NCBI GenBank assembly: GCA_029747015.1
Contig: JAKOGI010002975.1
Location: forward strand, 1 to 64,000
DNA length: 64,000 nt
Source of the DNA: Carnegiea gigantea
Lineage: Eukaryota; Streptophyta; Magnoliopsida; Caryophyllales; Cactaceae
Reading direction: 5' to 3'
A model generated the notes under the pieces. That model searched no databases. It was not told the origin of the DNA and saw only the letters and a program-made list of their open reading frames with translations. Made by a program: the position numbers and the translations under genes. Of this stretch, positions 24,496 through 35,649 are shown piece after piece. How positions within the stretch are numbered: position 1 is the stretch's first letter; every line of letters begins with the position of its first letter.

Positions 24496-26600
24496 TTTGC
24501 TCATCCTCAAGTAAAATAAAATTTAAAACCCTTGAAAAGAAAATAAAATCCTAACTCACTTTTGTAGGAAACACGGTTGCCCTTAACATATGTAACAAGC
24601 CCTTTAAACCCCTAGGTTACCCCCAGTGGACGTGTAAGATCTCGTGAGGGTTTGTAGAAGATATACCCACAAAATCTATAAAAGAAAATAGAAACAGAAA
24701 ATCGAAAATCTTTTTGATTTTTTTCCACGAAAAATTAATATGTATAAAATTGGAGAAAGATATATACACATCCTAATCAACCATATGACTCAAGCAACCA
24801 AAGAATTAGATTGCATATGAACACAATGCACACGTCAAGAAGCCTTAATGTCATTGATGACATCTATACACAATGTTTCACCCCACTTGAAAATTATGTA
24901 CAAGTATGATCGGTAGAACCTCACTTTAGGAAAATGTAGAACACTTCCACTCATGTGTTTGAAATATAACAAGTTTCACTCAATTCTCTTCCAATCATAC
25001 TAACTACCATAAGCTTGATAAGATTCTCAATTCTCCACCACTAAAATGCAATATAAAAAATAATAATCAAGAGGACTTGTCAAGGGTTATAATGGGGCTA
25101 AGGCTAAAGGGTTAGAGAGGGACAAATGATTAGGGGAAATGAAGGGCTAAAAGCCAAGGCTAATGAGCAACCAATACTTGCACCAACTATAATAAGTACA
25201 CATTCTCTTAAAATACCAAAATAAAAACATACCCCAATTATAGTTGAACCACTGGAAATGAGTATACAAGGATACATCCATGCCAAACACTCTTATTCAC
25301 AACTCTTAGTTTTTTTTTTTTTTTTGAAATTTTTTCAACTTTTTTCACTTTTTTTCAATGGAAACTTTTTCATTTGAACGTTTTCCATTTTTTTCATTTT
25401 TCTGACTCTTTTTCCTTTGTTTTTTGATTTTTCAAGAAGAAAATGAATGAATGGCATGTACACGAGCAAAATAACTCAATTTTAAATGATCACCATGATA
25501 CATCCCCATAGCCAAGATTAGCCACCAATTACATAAAATACCCAAAAGCTACCCACCCAAATAATGAAGTGTTGCCCCATTAGCCTTGGTTTTGGTACAG
25601 GAAACGTGCTTAGGCAGAAGGCCAAAGTGAAGGGTTCACAAGAAAGAGGTTAGGCTCAAAAGGGCTAGCAAAGGATAAAACATTCAATACAAGGGATGGC
25701 AATTTGGCTATGTAGCTTACAATCCAAAAGAATGTCTCTATCATATTATCATAATGCATATACTAAATGTGATTTCAAAGAGAATCAAAGTAAGTTCTAG
25801 ATATGTAATCATGGACGAGACACACATGAAAGAAAAATGTGAGACTGAATTGATGGATTAGTCCATAAGGCTCAAAATCTCACGGGTTCATCTAACAAAG
25901 TCAAGCTTGCTTAAAATAATGTCGACGGTTAGGATCGTATATAAACATCACACATTAGGACTAAATTCTATCAATGCACAACACATCTATATACAACCTA
26001 ACACTTAGGGTACAAGAGAGCATAGCTAATCAGAAATAGAACATATATATTCCCTAAAAACAAAACAAAAATATTTTCGAATTTTCAAATTTTTTTTCAT
26101 TTTTTCAATTTTTTTTGCAATTTTTCAGTTTTTTGTAAATTTTTAAAAAGTTTCCCCACCCCTACACCTAAATCTTATAATGTTCTCATTGGGAGTGAAA
26201 AGAAACAAACAAAAGAAAAACTAAAAAGAAAAACAAATATACAAAAAGAAGACTAAGACTCGAAAAGAAAGAAAAGGGACATTACTCTAAAACTCGGAAA
26301 GAAAACAAAAATAAAAGAAAGCCACAAATATATAGAAAAGAAAACAAAATTAAAAAGAAGAGATGAAGGGGAACGTTTATGCCAGGTCAAGTGCAAAAGT
26401 ATACCTAAGCTATAGCCCCCAGAGATGTGTGTAGATAGAGGCTCATGGAGCATCAGCCACTCCATATTAAGCTAAAAAGTACTACTTAAATCAAAACTTA
26501 TTAGAGCACGAAGTAGCTAATTAAACACAGAAGCCCAACTTTCAATAACATATGAACAGTAAAAAGTATAGAGTCAGAGCTAGAAGGAGTACATCCACTA
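24496..26600. other. Non-coding internal region of the gag-only element
   Basis: AT-rich, with T-runs at 25310-25430 and 26080-26150. No ORF with recognisable content on either strand. Confidence 0.5.
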
Positions 26601-26609
26601 AGCCAATGA

Positions 26610-27800
26610 AGCACAAGTAGGGGCTTGTTTTAACTTGTCAAACTGTTGGGCCCAATCAGAAAAGAGATAGACATACTCATAATGAGCCAGCAAATAGGTC
26701 ATTTGCCTAAAAATTGTACCATCATGATTGAGCAGTCTAGGTGAAATAGTGGGTTCGAAATCTACAAGTCTCTTAATATTAAACTATACAGGAGTCTGGT
26801 CTAATAGTGACAATGGTCTCAGACTCAACAAATTCAGACTTGCGATATTCAAAAAGGAGGTCAGTATTGATGTGGTTAAAAGAGAAGGATTCATATTCAG
26901 CACAGAGATCCACATCCAACCCCACATTGACATCAAACCCACATGAAAAAGATTCATAGTCTACATAAAGAATATCAGCACCAAATTAGTGGGCGCATCT
27001 TCCTTCTTACATGACTCCTGTGAAATATCTTCTAAGTTATCTAAATCACGGCACTCAATTTCAGTTGTGATGCTCATATCTAACTCACTAGGTGTCTTAG
27101 ATTCTTCACCATCCTCAAACTCAACAGAATCATTCAAAATGGTGGGTGGGACGGCAGAAACTAGGAAATTCTCAGTGGCGTACTTAGGCGAGCTAAATAT
27201 AGGTGCAAGGTCATGAGATAGAGACAGAGGAAGTTCACTCTCTTGCTCTAGGCTAGGCAAAGGCATGTCATTGTTCAAGTTAGGCCTAGCAAGATAAGAG
27301 AGCTCAAAATCATCAGAAAGACTAACTTTAAGTTTAGGAGATCCTAAACTAGAGTCAGACTCACCATTATTCTCCCTACTGATCAGCAATTCTCTCTTTT
27401 ATTGTCTCTAACATTCTATTAGTCATTTCATTGATCTTCTTCTCCATACTTGCGCATGTAGCATCAACATAATCATAATATGAACAAGTACAAGCATCAT
27501 GATCAGAAAACTCACAGTAATCAAAGAAAACAAGAGACACATAAAAGTGATATGGGTCATATAAGTTCGTAAAATAGTCCTGATGGGAATGATTAGCATG
27601 AAAAATAACTCGCCATGAGTTGGGTATCTAAAATTCTGTTTAGCTTGATGAAACTCATAAGTATCCCAAGCTAACTTTTCAAAGAAATCTGAAACCTCAT
27701 TTTGAGTTCTAGACAATGATCCGATTAAACCTCCAGGACAAAGAGACTCTACACAACCTCTACTCTCAATATTTAGACCCACAACAATAACCACATAAAT
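26610..27800 (-). pseudogene. Gag-like relic of the non-autonomous element
   Basis: Gag-type protein of an LTR element, read on the minus strand and broken by stops and frame changes. In order: 27423-27794 includes SLSRTQNEVSDFFEKLAWDT and then EFHQAKQNF, similar to the gag segment of Athila-type and related non-autonomous elements. Around 27420-27510 another frame gives a Cys/Asp-rich YCEFSDHDACTCSYYDYVDA followed by an EKKINEMTNRM-like helix. The open stretch 26961-27389 (142 codons) is acidic and serine-rich without a known fold. Around 26610-26680 a DWAQQFDKLK piece marks the end. No protease or RT follows. The assignment rests on remembered family style, so it is moderate. Confidence 0.55.
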
Positions 27801-27809
27801 TTTTCATTT

Positions 27810-28990
27810 TTGAAAATTCTGATTTAATTAAGCACCATAATCATTAAGTCCTAACAGATAATTCCAGAAAGGTTCATGCTCGAATTGTGGAAAAATAAAA
27901 ATTGGCATTCTTGAATTTTTTTAATTTTAAGCATTTTTTAATTTTTTAATTTTTAAATTTTCTCTTTTCTTTTTAAGGGGTTTTTTATTATTGAAAGAAA
28001 AAGTAAAAGGAATAACAATGACTCTATACTAATGACTAAAACTAAAACAAGACACCTAAAAAATTAAATTAACAAAATAAACTAACAAAAAGAAACCATA
28101 AGACCAAAAGAAAAGAAATATCAAAAAGACTCGAATATCAAAAAGTAACCTACAAAAAATAGAAAAGAAGCACACACACAAAGTATGTACACCGTTTCTT
28201 TTTATGATCTTGTTTTTGGGATTTTTGATTTTTCTATTTTTTTCTTTTCTTTTAAAACACAAACCAAAATCAAAAAGTGAATCAACCCTAGAAGCAATAT
28301 ACAAACAAAAAATGACCAACTCTAAAATAAAAACGCAAAGACAAATAACTACAAAGAAAATAGAAAATAAACTAAAATCTAAACAACCCAATTTTAAAAA
28401 TAAAATTAAAATAGAAAATAAAACTCCTAAAATCAGAACTAAATATGTAGAAAATTCGACACAATCAAAAGACACATTTTTTTTTCAAATGTTTTCTATT
28501 CCTAAACTATGCAGAAAAATCTAAAGAGAAAATTAATTTTAAAACTCATAGAAAATTCTAGACAGTCCCAAAAATTCTGTAAATATTCATACAAACTCTA
28601 AACATTATGTTGAATCTAGGAAAAATATCAATACAACAAAAATCATATTAGAAATTCTCTAAAAAAGTCAAACATATTCTAAAACTGTAGAAAAATCCGC
28701 ACTGATATTGCTTTTTTTTGGGGATCAGTTTTGCCTTGTTTCTTTTTTTGCACATAAACCAAATTGATTAGTACTATTTTTTAAGCAGGAACTAACATTT
28801 AAAAATTAAGATAAAACTAATCTCGGCAAAAATCAAAGTACTACTTAATTCAAAAATCAAAACTAAACTAAATTACTAAAACGAAGTAACGACTTAATCA
28901 AAACTAAAAATCAAAACTATAAAACTAAAATGAAAATGACTCAAATGACTCAAATTAGTAAATTACAACTTGACGCGACCTAATTTCACA
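27810..28990. other. Low-complexity A/T-rich 5' internal region of the gag-only element
   Basis: Long A-rich and T-rich runs give open frames on both strands (28056-28475 minus, 28204-28524 plus) with Lys/Asn- or Phe/Leu-biased products. I regard these as compositional. This stretch is the leader between PBS and gag. Confidence 0.5.
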
Positions 28991-28991
28991 A

Positions 28992-29013
28992 CTCATCTCC
29001 GGTAACGGCGCCA
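28992..29013 (-). other. Primer-binding site, tRNA-Asp type
   Basis: The minus strand reads TGGCGCCGTTACCGGAGAT, 6 bp from the right LTR. It matches the complement of the plant tRNA-Asp 3' end (TGGCGCCGTTGCCGGGGAT) except for two substitutions. This PBS is common in Athila, Tat and derived elements. Confidence 0.8.
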
Positions 29014-30454
29014 AAAACGTCTTGCAAATTCCCATAAGTGTACGGTTTATCACCGTAGTAATTATGGGTGTCGATCCTCAGGAATAGGTCGAAACTGGGT
29101 TGCTAAATGTCACACTTATTCTAGTAACGCTACTTGCTAAACAAAATAAATTTTATTTAGTGTTCTGACATTCTAGATCTAACGAATCACATACATTCAG
29201 ATCAACCTAATGACTAAATAAACTAAATAATAAAGCACTCTAAAATAATTAAATTTCTAACTTAAGACTAATTACACTTATTGCAATAATTCATAATAAA
29301 ATGGAAAGACTGAGAAGATTACTAGCAGGGAACCAAAGAAAATCAAAGTGCATCACAACAGAGCATAAGACCAGAGCAATTTAACCTAGAGCAACGAGCG
29401 GTCAACGAAAATCTTTAACCTAATTCTTCAATTAGCCAGAACTAGAGACATAAAGCTAGAAATTCGAAACACTTTGCCTGGGATTTTGAGTGACAAATTA
29501 GGAACTTAATTGGGGATTAGCAACACAAAGATTCTAACGTCACGCATAGATTCAACAAGCTAGCCTCAATCAAATTGATTTTGTGAACTAACATACAAAA
29601 CTGAATCTTGAAAAAGAAGAATTGATGAACAAAAAAAGATCAAAAACAAACCCAACTACTCCTCTACGCTATGACTCTGAATCTAAAAAACAAAAGAAAT
29701 GAAAGCTCGAATTCGAATCAGTACTTCAACCTAATTTGCTACCCTCTCTGCGTTAATCTACTCGACCCCTGCTCTATTTTTAACCATCTTCTTGAAGGCC
29801 CCGAAGAACGTTGCCCAACTTCCTCTCGATTGCCCCCATTAATTCTGAATTAAATTCGAATTCATGGCCCCGAATTTTTTGTTTGTGACAACCAAGCCAA
29901 GAATTAATGGAGGAGAAATGAGTATACTGAATGAGTAATAAATGCCGAATTGATAGAGGAAGATGAAGGAGAAGAAGGGCTGTGATTATGGTGAGGAAGA
30001 AGAAGGGCTCGGGCCTGTTTTGCTCCTCTACTTTTCTTGCTTTCGGGTTCCCTAAACCAAAGATGATGAAGAAGAAAGGACAGAGAGGGCGCTGCTGGAC
30101 TACCCTCACGTGCGAGGCATGTGTGAGAAAAAAGAAGAAGGGCAGGCTGGGAGAAGAAGAGACCAAACAGGGCCAGGGAAAGGAAAAGAAAGAGCTGGCT
30201 CAGTGAGAAAAAGAAGTGAGGGAAGAGGGAAAAAAGGAAAGCATGTGGGCCGGCCCAAGGAGTGGAAAAGGAGAAAATGAGAAGATGGGGTAGCGCTTAG
30301 GCGGACGACAGGTAAAAAGGGGAAGAAGGCAGTTGGGCTCATGATCTTGGGCCGCTGAGAAGGGCTCTGATCTTTCTTTCTCCTTTTTACCCTGATCCAA
30401 GGCTTCTCTTTAGCATTGTTTATTAGTTTTCTTCAATTTTTCCAATTCCTACAA

Positions 30455-31302
30455 ACTAATATTGTGATTTCCACAAGCGCATAGTTTATCATTGTATGAA
30501 TTACAGATATCGTTCTCAAGGATGGTTGTGAAATTAGATTACTAAAATACTAGACCTAACTCACATTGGTGGCTAAAATTAATGCGATTCTAAATCGAAA
30601 TATTCTACTAACTAAACTGCACGATCAAGATTAAAATGAAGCTTACACCAATTCATTCTCAACAACCTGTAATTTTTGATAAATTTAATAAAATCGACGT
30701 GGATTAATAGAGTAACAATCTGTCTAATCATGAAAATCACACAGTGAACAAGTCAAATAGATTAGCCAAACGGAATATAATCTAGAAATTCTTGAATAGT
30801 CTAAGCCCAAGGAAGAAGAGTAGCAGAGAGGAACGGATCTTCCTCACACAAACATACCCTAAAACAACTCAGACTTCAACTTTGGCAACGTTCATACTCC
30901 TAAAATCAAGAAACCAAATCACCAACAGAGGAAGCAAAACTCAAGATATGAAAACAACAGAGCAATATGAGTAAACACAGGACTGAATTCTTGAAATTGC
31001 ATCAACGAAACTAAAATTTACACTTGAATTATTGAATTGAACTCAATTACACAAAACTTAATAGCCCAGAATCAGATTTGAAACCGAAGCAGAATGAAGA
31101 GCAAAAACGCCATTTTGTAAACTAGACTACTGCTGCCCCTAATCTGCTCCTTTTCTCGTTGCTCTATTCACCATTAAAGACCCCCGGAGGACGCCAAAAA
31201 TGTTGACCCCTCTCCCTCTTTGTGCCTTCATTAACCTTCCCAATAATTCCTTTTGAAACCGCCCAAATAATGATGATGTTAATTATAGACCTTGAAGGAA
31301 GA

Positions 31303-31368
<66 letters not shown>

Positions 31369-31879
31369 CCTACGGTTATGGTGGAGGAAGACGAAGAGCC
31401 CTGACGTGCCCTGTTTTTCGGTCTTTGCTGGGCTGGAAGCCAAGAAGAAGAAGAAGAAAGCTAATGAGGAAGAAAGAAAGGACTCGTGTGCCATGCACGT
31501 GATAGGTCAAATGAAAAGAGAAGGCAGGCCGGCTCATGGAGGAAGGCAAAGTGGGCTGTGGCTGGGTTTTCCTCAATAGCTGGTTGGGCTTGGCCCAAGA
31601 AGAGAAGAAAGGGGAAGAAAACAGAGAGAACCGGTCTGGGGCCTGGGCTTGCAATTGGGCCCAACGTAAAGGAAACGATGCAGGCCCAGTTGCTCCTTAC
31701 TAGCCTGTGTTTCTTCTCTTGGTTCAAACTTTGACGACATTATTCATTTTTTCTTCAAATTGTCCAACCCCTACAAAATGAACAAAAACATTGTTAAAAT
31801 TCTAATTAACTAATTTATTTCGAGCAAATATTAGATAATAAAGGGGATAAAATATCGCAATTTCTGGTTAAACAACTAA
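30455..31879 (-). mobile_element. Nested solo LTR, 1415 bp, TSD ACTAA
   Basis: 30460-31874 is homologous to the surrounding LTR family but clearly diverged (starts TATTGTGATTTCC, ends GGTTAAACA on the + strand). It is flanked by ACTAA at 30455-30459 and 31875-31879. A single LTR with a perfect target duplication indicates insertion of a full element followed by LTR-LTR recombination. It carries a (GA)n run at 31307-31364. Confidence 0.75.
31307..31364. repeat. (GA)n microsatellite, about 29 units
   Basis: Uninterrupted GA dinucleotides over 58 bp inside the solo LTR. Open frames across it (Arg-Glu or Ser-Leu repeats) are artefacts. Confidence 0.95.
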
Positions 31880-31972
31880 ATAAAATAATATTAAAATTTT
31901 AATTTAATAATTTATTTTGAGCAATTATTACATAATAAAAGGGTATAAAATATCATCATTTCAAGTTGAACA

Positions 31973-32560
31973 TATAGTATTTCATCTGTCTAAATTCCTT
32001 TAGCATTCTCAGTCTTCTTCCTTAAGCCCTAGATTATCTGCTTGTTTGTAGATTCTCCCTATCCATCAGCCTAAGGTCTTATAACTAAAGTTGTTAAGGG
32101 AAATGCTTATGTCTTTATACTGTTCCTTCATCCTTTTGGCAATAAATTTCCTCCCATCGTCCTCTATGATAAACCTAGAAAGTCGATGCCTTGTGATTAG
32201 ATCTCTCCATAAGAAGTCTATAACTTCTTGCTTTGTGATTCTAGCCATTGGTTCAACTTCTACCCACTTTGTAAAGTAGTCAACTGTCATTTGCATGTAA
32301 TTTTTGTCTCGTGGCTTGAGGAAATTGACTTAGGATGTCCATCGGCCAACTGCTAAAGGAGATTGCCTTCATACAGATTAGTGGAAGGCTTAGGTATCTT
32401 TGAGAGGTAAAATTGACGTTTGGCACATTTTCTCACATGCTTTAGTGTATTTCTTAGCAAGAGAACCCCATAGAATCTACTCTCAACACTTTCCCTACTA
32501 GCACTCTACCCTCTACTTATGATCAGCAATCTCCCTTATCGATGTCCTTTAGGATATGTT
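31973..32560 (-). pseudogene. Tat-like gypsy integrase, zinc-binding and core part (element X)
   Basis: Integrase inserts element cDNA into the host genome. The open stretch 32066-32296 reads TVDYFTKWVEVEPMARITKQ, then the second conserved block FIIEDDGRKF, giving the first two catalytic acidic residues. Upstream (about 32330-32460) is the CAKRQFYLSKIPKP region of the zinc-binding domain. The third acidic residue lies in a GESTNK-like piece in another frame at about 32040-32070. At 31973 the reading stops at the border of the gag-only element and continues at 22947. Frameshifts and stops; dead copy. Confidence 0.8.
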
Positions 32561-32819
32561 CCGCTTTTTTCTTGATCACACGCTTTACTAGGAGTCCTGC
32601 ATATCCTTTCTTACATAATATTGTTTGAAAGCCGAAATACTATACTACGTTTTCTCTAAGCTTCTTAGCTTTTATTGGCTTATCTGGGAGTTTTCCATTC
32701 CCTTGATAATCTATGATTAGTGCCATCCAAGAGTAATCAACATATATCACACTAATCTCCTTTGGATCTATGCTTCTGTGTCTCATGACTTCATAGCAAA
32801 CTGATCTTATAGAATCAGT

Positions 32820-33210
32820 TTATGCTGAACTTGCTAACTTACTTAATAGGTTTGCTTGGTGGTTATCTACTCTTCTTAAGTGAGTTATCTCAAACTTCGG
32901 GATGTCTTTGATGGATTATTTGGCCTTGGCTAGGTATTTAATCATCTGGCATCCTTTAGCTTCTATCCTTGACTTGACTAATCACCATGTATTAGTCACT
33001 ATAAAACCTTACATTGTTGGCCTCTAGGGTTTTACATATTTCTAGGCCTGCTATGATAGCTTCATATTCTGCCTCATTATTTGTGGTTGGGAATGCAAAC
33101 CCCAGGAAGAACTTAAATTTCTCTCCTCTGGAGAGATTAGGATTAGTCTAGCCTTAGACCCATTTTGTATGGAGGATCCATCTGTATTGACTGCCCATCA
33201 GTGTGGTTCT
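32820..33210 (-). pseudogene. Tat-like second RNase H domain (element X)
   Basis: The minus strand encodes TTNNEAEYEAIIAGLEICK near 33045-33110, then an ANNVRFYSD piece with the family's catalytic aspartate and a decayed SQVKDRS segment. Near 32840-32880 is an NHQANLLSKLASSA-like end. This archaeal-type RNase H, placed between the usual RNase H and integrase, is a hallmark of the Tat lineage. Several stops. Confidence 0.7.
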
Positions 33211-33239
33211 TACTCTAAGGCTTTGTCCTTGAACATATA

Positions 33240-34600
33240 GCCTACTAGAAAGTCGGATATAGAATGTGACTTAATTGTTATTCTAGGTATGTATTCTATA
33301 TCAAACCTTGAAAGCTATACTACCTAGAGTAGCATCCTTTCCGAACAGTCATACTTCTGCATCATCTTCTTTAGCAGTTCATCTGTCAAGATTTTCACCA
33401 AGTGTATCTCAAAGTAAGGTCTCATTTTTTCTTACTTCCAGGATCGATGTCAAAGCTAATTTCTCTATCTTTGGATAAGTAGGTCTAGACCTGTCAGGAA
33501 ATGACTGATAAAGGAGACAAGAATCCTTTTCCTATGATCCTACTTTACTAAGACTGCACTCAGTTATAAACACTTATGATATTGATAAGTTCATGTAATG
33601 ATTTTTCCTAGGGCATTGTCTAGATAGGGATGGTGTCATAGATAGGTATTGTTTGAGTTACTTAAAGGCTTCCTCCACTTCTTTAGTCCATGTAACGTCT
33701 TTCATTAATCTCAAGCACTTGAAGAATCAAAGGCACTATTTGTGTAGATTTAGAAACAAATCATCCAAAGATTACCATGCAGCTGGTCAGTTTTAAAACT
33801 TCTTTCACAGTTTAGGAGTTCATGGCATGTCTAAAAATATTATCACTTTCTTAAGATTTTCTTCAATTTGGCTTTTATTTATGCTAACGCGTAGAAATTC
33901 ACTAGCTAATACCCCAAAAGCACACTTTTTGGGGTTCAGCTTTACACCAAACCTCCTCACAGTATTGAAAGTCTCCTATAGATCTTGAAGCTGTTGATTT
34001 AAAGTCTTACACTTATTGATCATATCACCTACGTACACTTCTATGTTTATGCATATCTGCTCCTTAAAAATCTAGTTAACCAGCCTCTGATATGTAGCAC
34101 TAGAGTTCCTCAGCTAAATGGCATGTCCTTATAATAGGATAAATAGTGGTGTATGATGAAGGTTGTATGCTTCTGATCTTACTCTGATATTAATATCTGA
34201 TGAAAACCAGACTAGGCCCATAAATCACAACTTATTGAGTCTACTATTTGATCTATTTATTGGATTAGGAAGCAATCTTTAGGACAGGCCTTATTGAGAT
34301 GTGTGTAGTCTATACACATTCTTCATAAACTATTGGGTTTCTTTACCATTACTACATTTGCCAACCAGTCAAGATAGTAGCATTCTTTGATGAATCTGAT
34401 ATTCAGCAACTTATGTACTTCTTTTAACACTAGCTAGTTTCTATCAAGAAAAAAGTATCTCTTTCTCTACTTTATAGGCTTTGCTTGAGTGTTTATGACC
34501 AAGTTGTTAACCGTAATCTTAAGGTCTATGCCTGGCATCTATTGTGCTACATAAGTAAACACATCGGCATGTTGTCTGAGCAAGGGTATTAGTGCTACCA
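33240..34600 (-). pseudogene. Tat-like RT and RNase H remnant (element X)
   Basis: RT makes cDNA from element RNA. The minus strand gives ATYQRLVN and IFKEQI (about 34070-34120), then EVYVGDM at 34022-34045, LQETFNTVRRFGVKLNPKKC and AFGV (about 33925-34000). This order is typical of Tat-lineage RT. The catalytic box is YVGD instead of YVDD, so an essential aspartate is missing. N-terminal RT is heavily mutated (34300-34600). The usual RNase H follows at about 33260-33720 with only fragments readable. The second RNase H and integrase lie downstream as expected. Confidence 0.75.
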
Positions 34601-34859
34601 AGGGTATTAGTGATTCTTAAAAGGCTAGATCCATGTCTACACCAATTTGCACTATCTGGGAATACATCTTACTAGTTGACCCTTAGGATTGGGCCTAGGT
34701 TTCTTTTCATCCCTATTGTTAAGGTCAGAAACTAAGATCATGTTGATCTATGTCTATTTCCGAGCTTAACCTTTGTTACTCTTTGATGGCTCTCCTACTT
34801 TGTGTTTTAAATGAGGTATTTTAGCATTTATGTTAGTTATGCAACACTTCCTTGCACTC

Positions 34860-35250
34860 TTATGATCTACCATAATTCTTTTACATAATAGTTAACCACT
34901 AAATACTACATCTCTAGGTTGTAGATAGAGAGTGTAGCTCTAAGAGAGTATAGGAGTAGCCTTCCTACGACTACCTTGTAAGCAGAAGGTACATCCATGA
35001 TGGTATAATCTACAAACACCTAGTGAGTCTTCCCTTTCTAGGTCCTAACTATAATGAATGATTTGATAATACCCTTTTAGTATGTAGTGTAGCATGTAAA
35101 TCCCATGATAAGAAATGGTGTTGCTTACAGAGCAAGCTTGATAAAGCAATCATGAAACATGACATTTATAGAGCTTCTACTATCTACTAGCACCCTACTT
35201 CATAGTTGGTTATTGTCAACTTGATGATCATTAGGTCATCAAGGGGCTGG
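34860..35250 (-). pseudogene. Tat-like aspartic protease remnant (element X)
   Basis: The minus strand reads QPLDDLMIIKLTITNYEVG near 35180-35240, matching the DALVVTVKIANY segment that starts the Tat protease. It then decays where the DNGSSADILF active-site block should be, and FVDYTIMDVPSAYKVVVGRL follows near 34970-35030 (family: VDCPSAYNAILGRP). The active-site Asp block cannot be read. Order gag-PR-RT on the minus strand is as expected. Confidence 0.65.
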
Positions 35251-35339
35251 GATATAGATATTTCACCTTCATGAACCCCCTTGTGGAGTAAGTTTATGGT
35301 TACCTGGTTTACAATTGTTGTTGACTCAACTAGACTTCT

Positions 35340-35620
35340 TAGATTACTCTCCAAGGTCCTATTGGATAATATGGGGGTGCCCCTAAGATGACTAGGATGC
35401 TACCCTGGACAGGTGTAGCTTTAGAATCATCATCTTTTGAAATCCTCTTATTTAGGCATCGGCTCCTCTTAGAAGGCCTATTCTTGAGGTATTTGTCTAG
35501 TGTCCCCTTGCTAACTAGTCTAAAGAACTTTAGTGAATTCTTAAAAGTTATAAATCAGGGACTTTCTTGCTTGTTCATAGTTCTTTATGCAGGCTAAAAA
35601 TTAATCAAGTGCCTGCTATA
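35340..35620 (-). pseudogene. Tat-like gag C-terminal remnant (element X)
   Basis: In one minus-strand frame about 35370-35540 reads LVSKGTLDKYLKNRPSK, then an ILVILGAPP-like stretch. This resembles the end of Tat Gag (LI.RG.L.KY... then VISGGP). It directly precedes the protease remnant. Beyond 35620 the sequence switches to the + strand PMD relic, so the rest of X's gag is displaced or lost. Confidence 0.5.
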
Positions 35621-35649
35621 GAGCTAATTCCCTTTCGTCTAAAGTTATC

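Larger units (their letters stand above)
29020..31972 (-). repeat. Right (5') LTR of the gag-only element, split by a solo LTR
   Basis: The LTR is 29020-30459 plus 31880-31972 (1533 bp net), and 30460-31874 is foreign. The resumed part (ACTAAATAAAATAATATT... to TTCAAGTTGAACA) aligns with the last 95 bp of the left LTR. Two similar 1.5-kb LTRs plus PBS and PPT define the element. Confidence 0.8.
22943..31977 (-). mobile_element. Gag-only, non-autonomous LTR retrotransposon (LARD-like, Athila/Tat-type PBS)
   Basis: The element is 22948-31972, read on the minus strand: 5' LTR at right, PBS complementary to tRNA-Asp, a gag-like relic, a purine-rich tract and the 3' LTR at left. Flanking pentamers TCTAG and TATAG match at 4 of 5 positions. 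The internal region (24477-29019, 4.5 kb) shows no protease, RT or integrase, so the element would need pol from a relative. A solo LTR of a related copy sits inside its right LTR. It inserted into the integrase of element X. Confidence 0.75.

Noticed and set aside
28056..28524. 139- and 106-codon ORFs on opposite strands
   Set aside because: A/T-rich low-complexity DNA; the Phe/Leu/Ile-rich product looks membrane-like only because of T-runs.
31222..31734. ORFs across the (GA)n tract with Arg-Glu or Ser-Leu repeats
   Set aside because: Produced by the microsatellite; not conserved in related LTRs.
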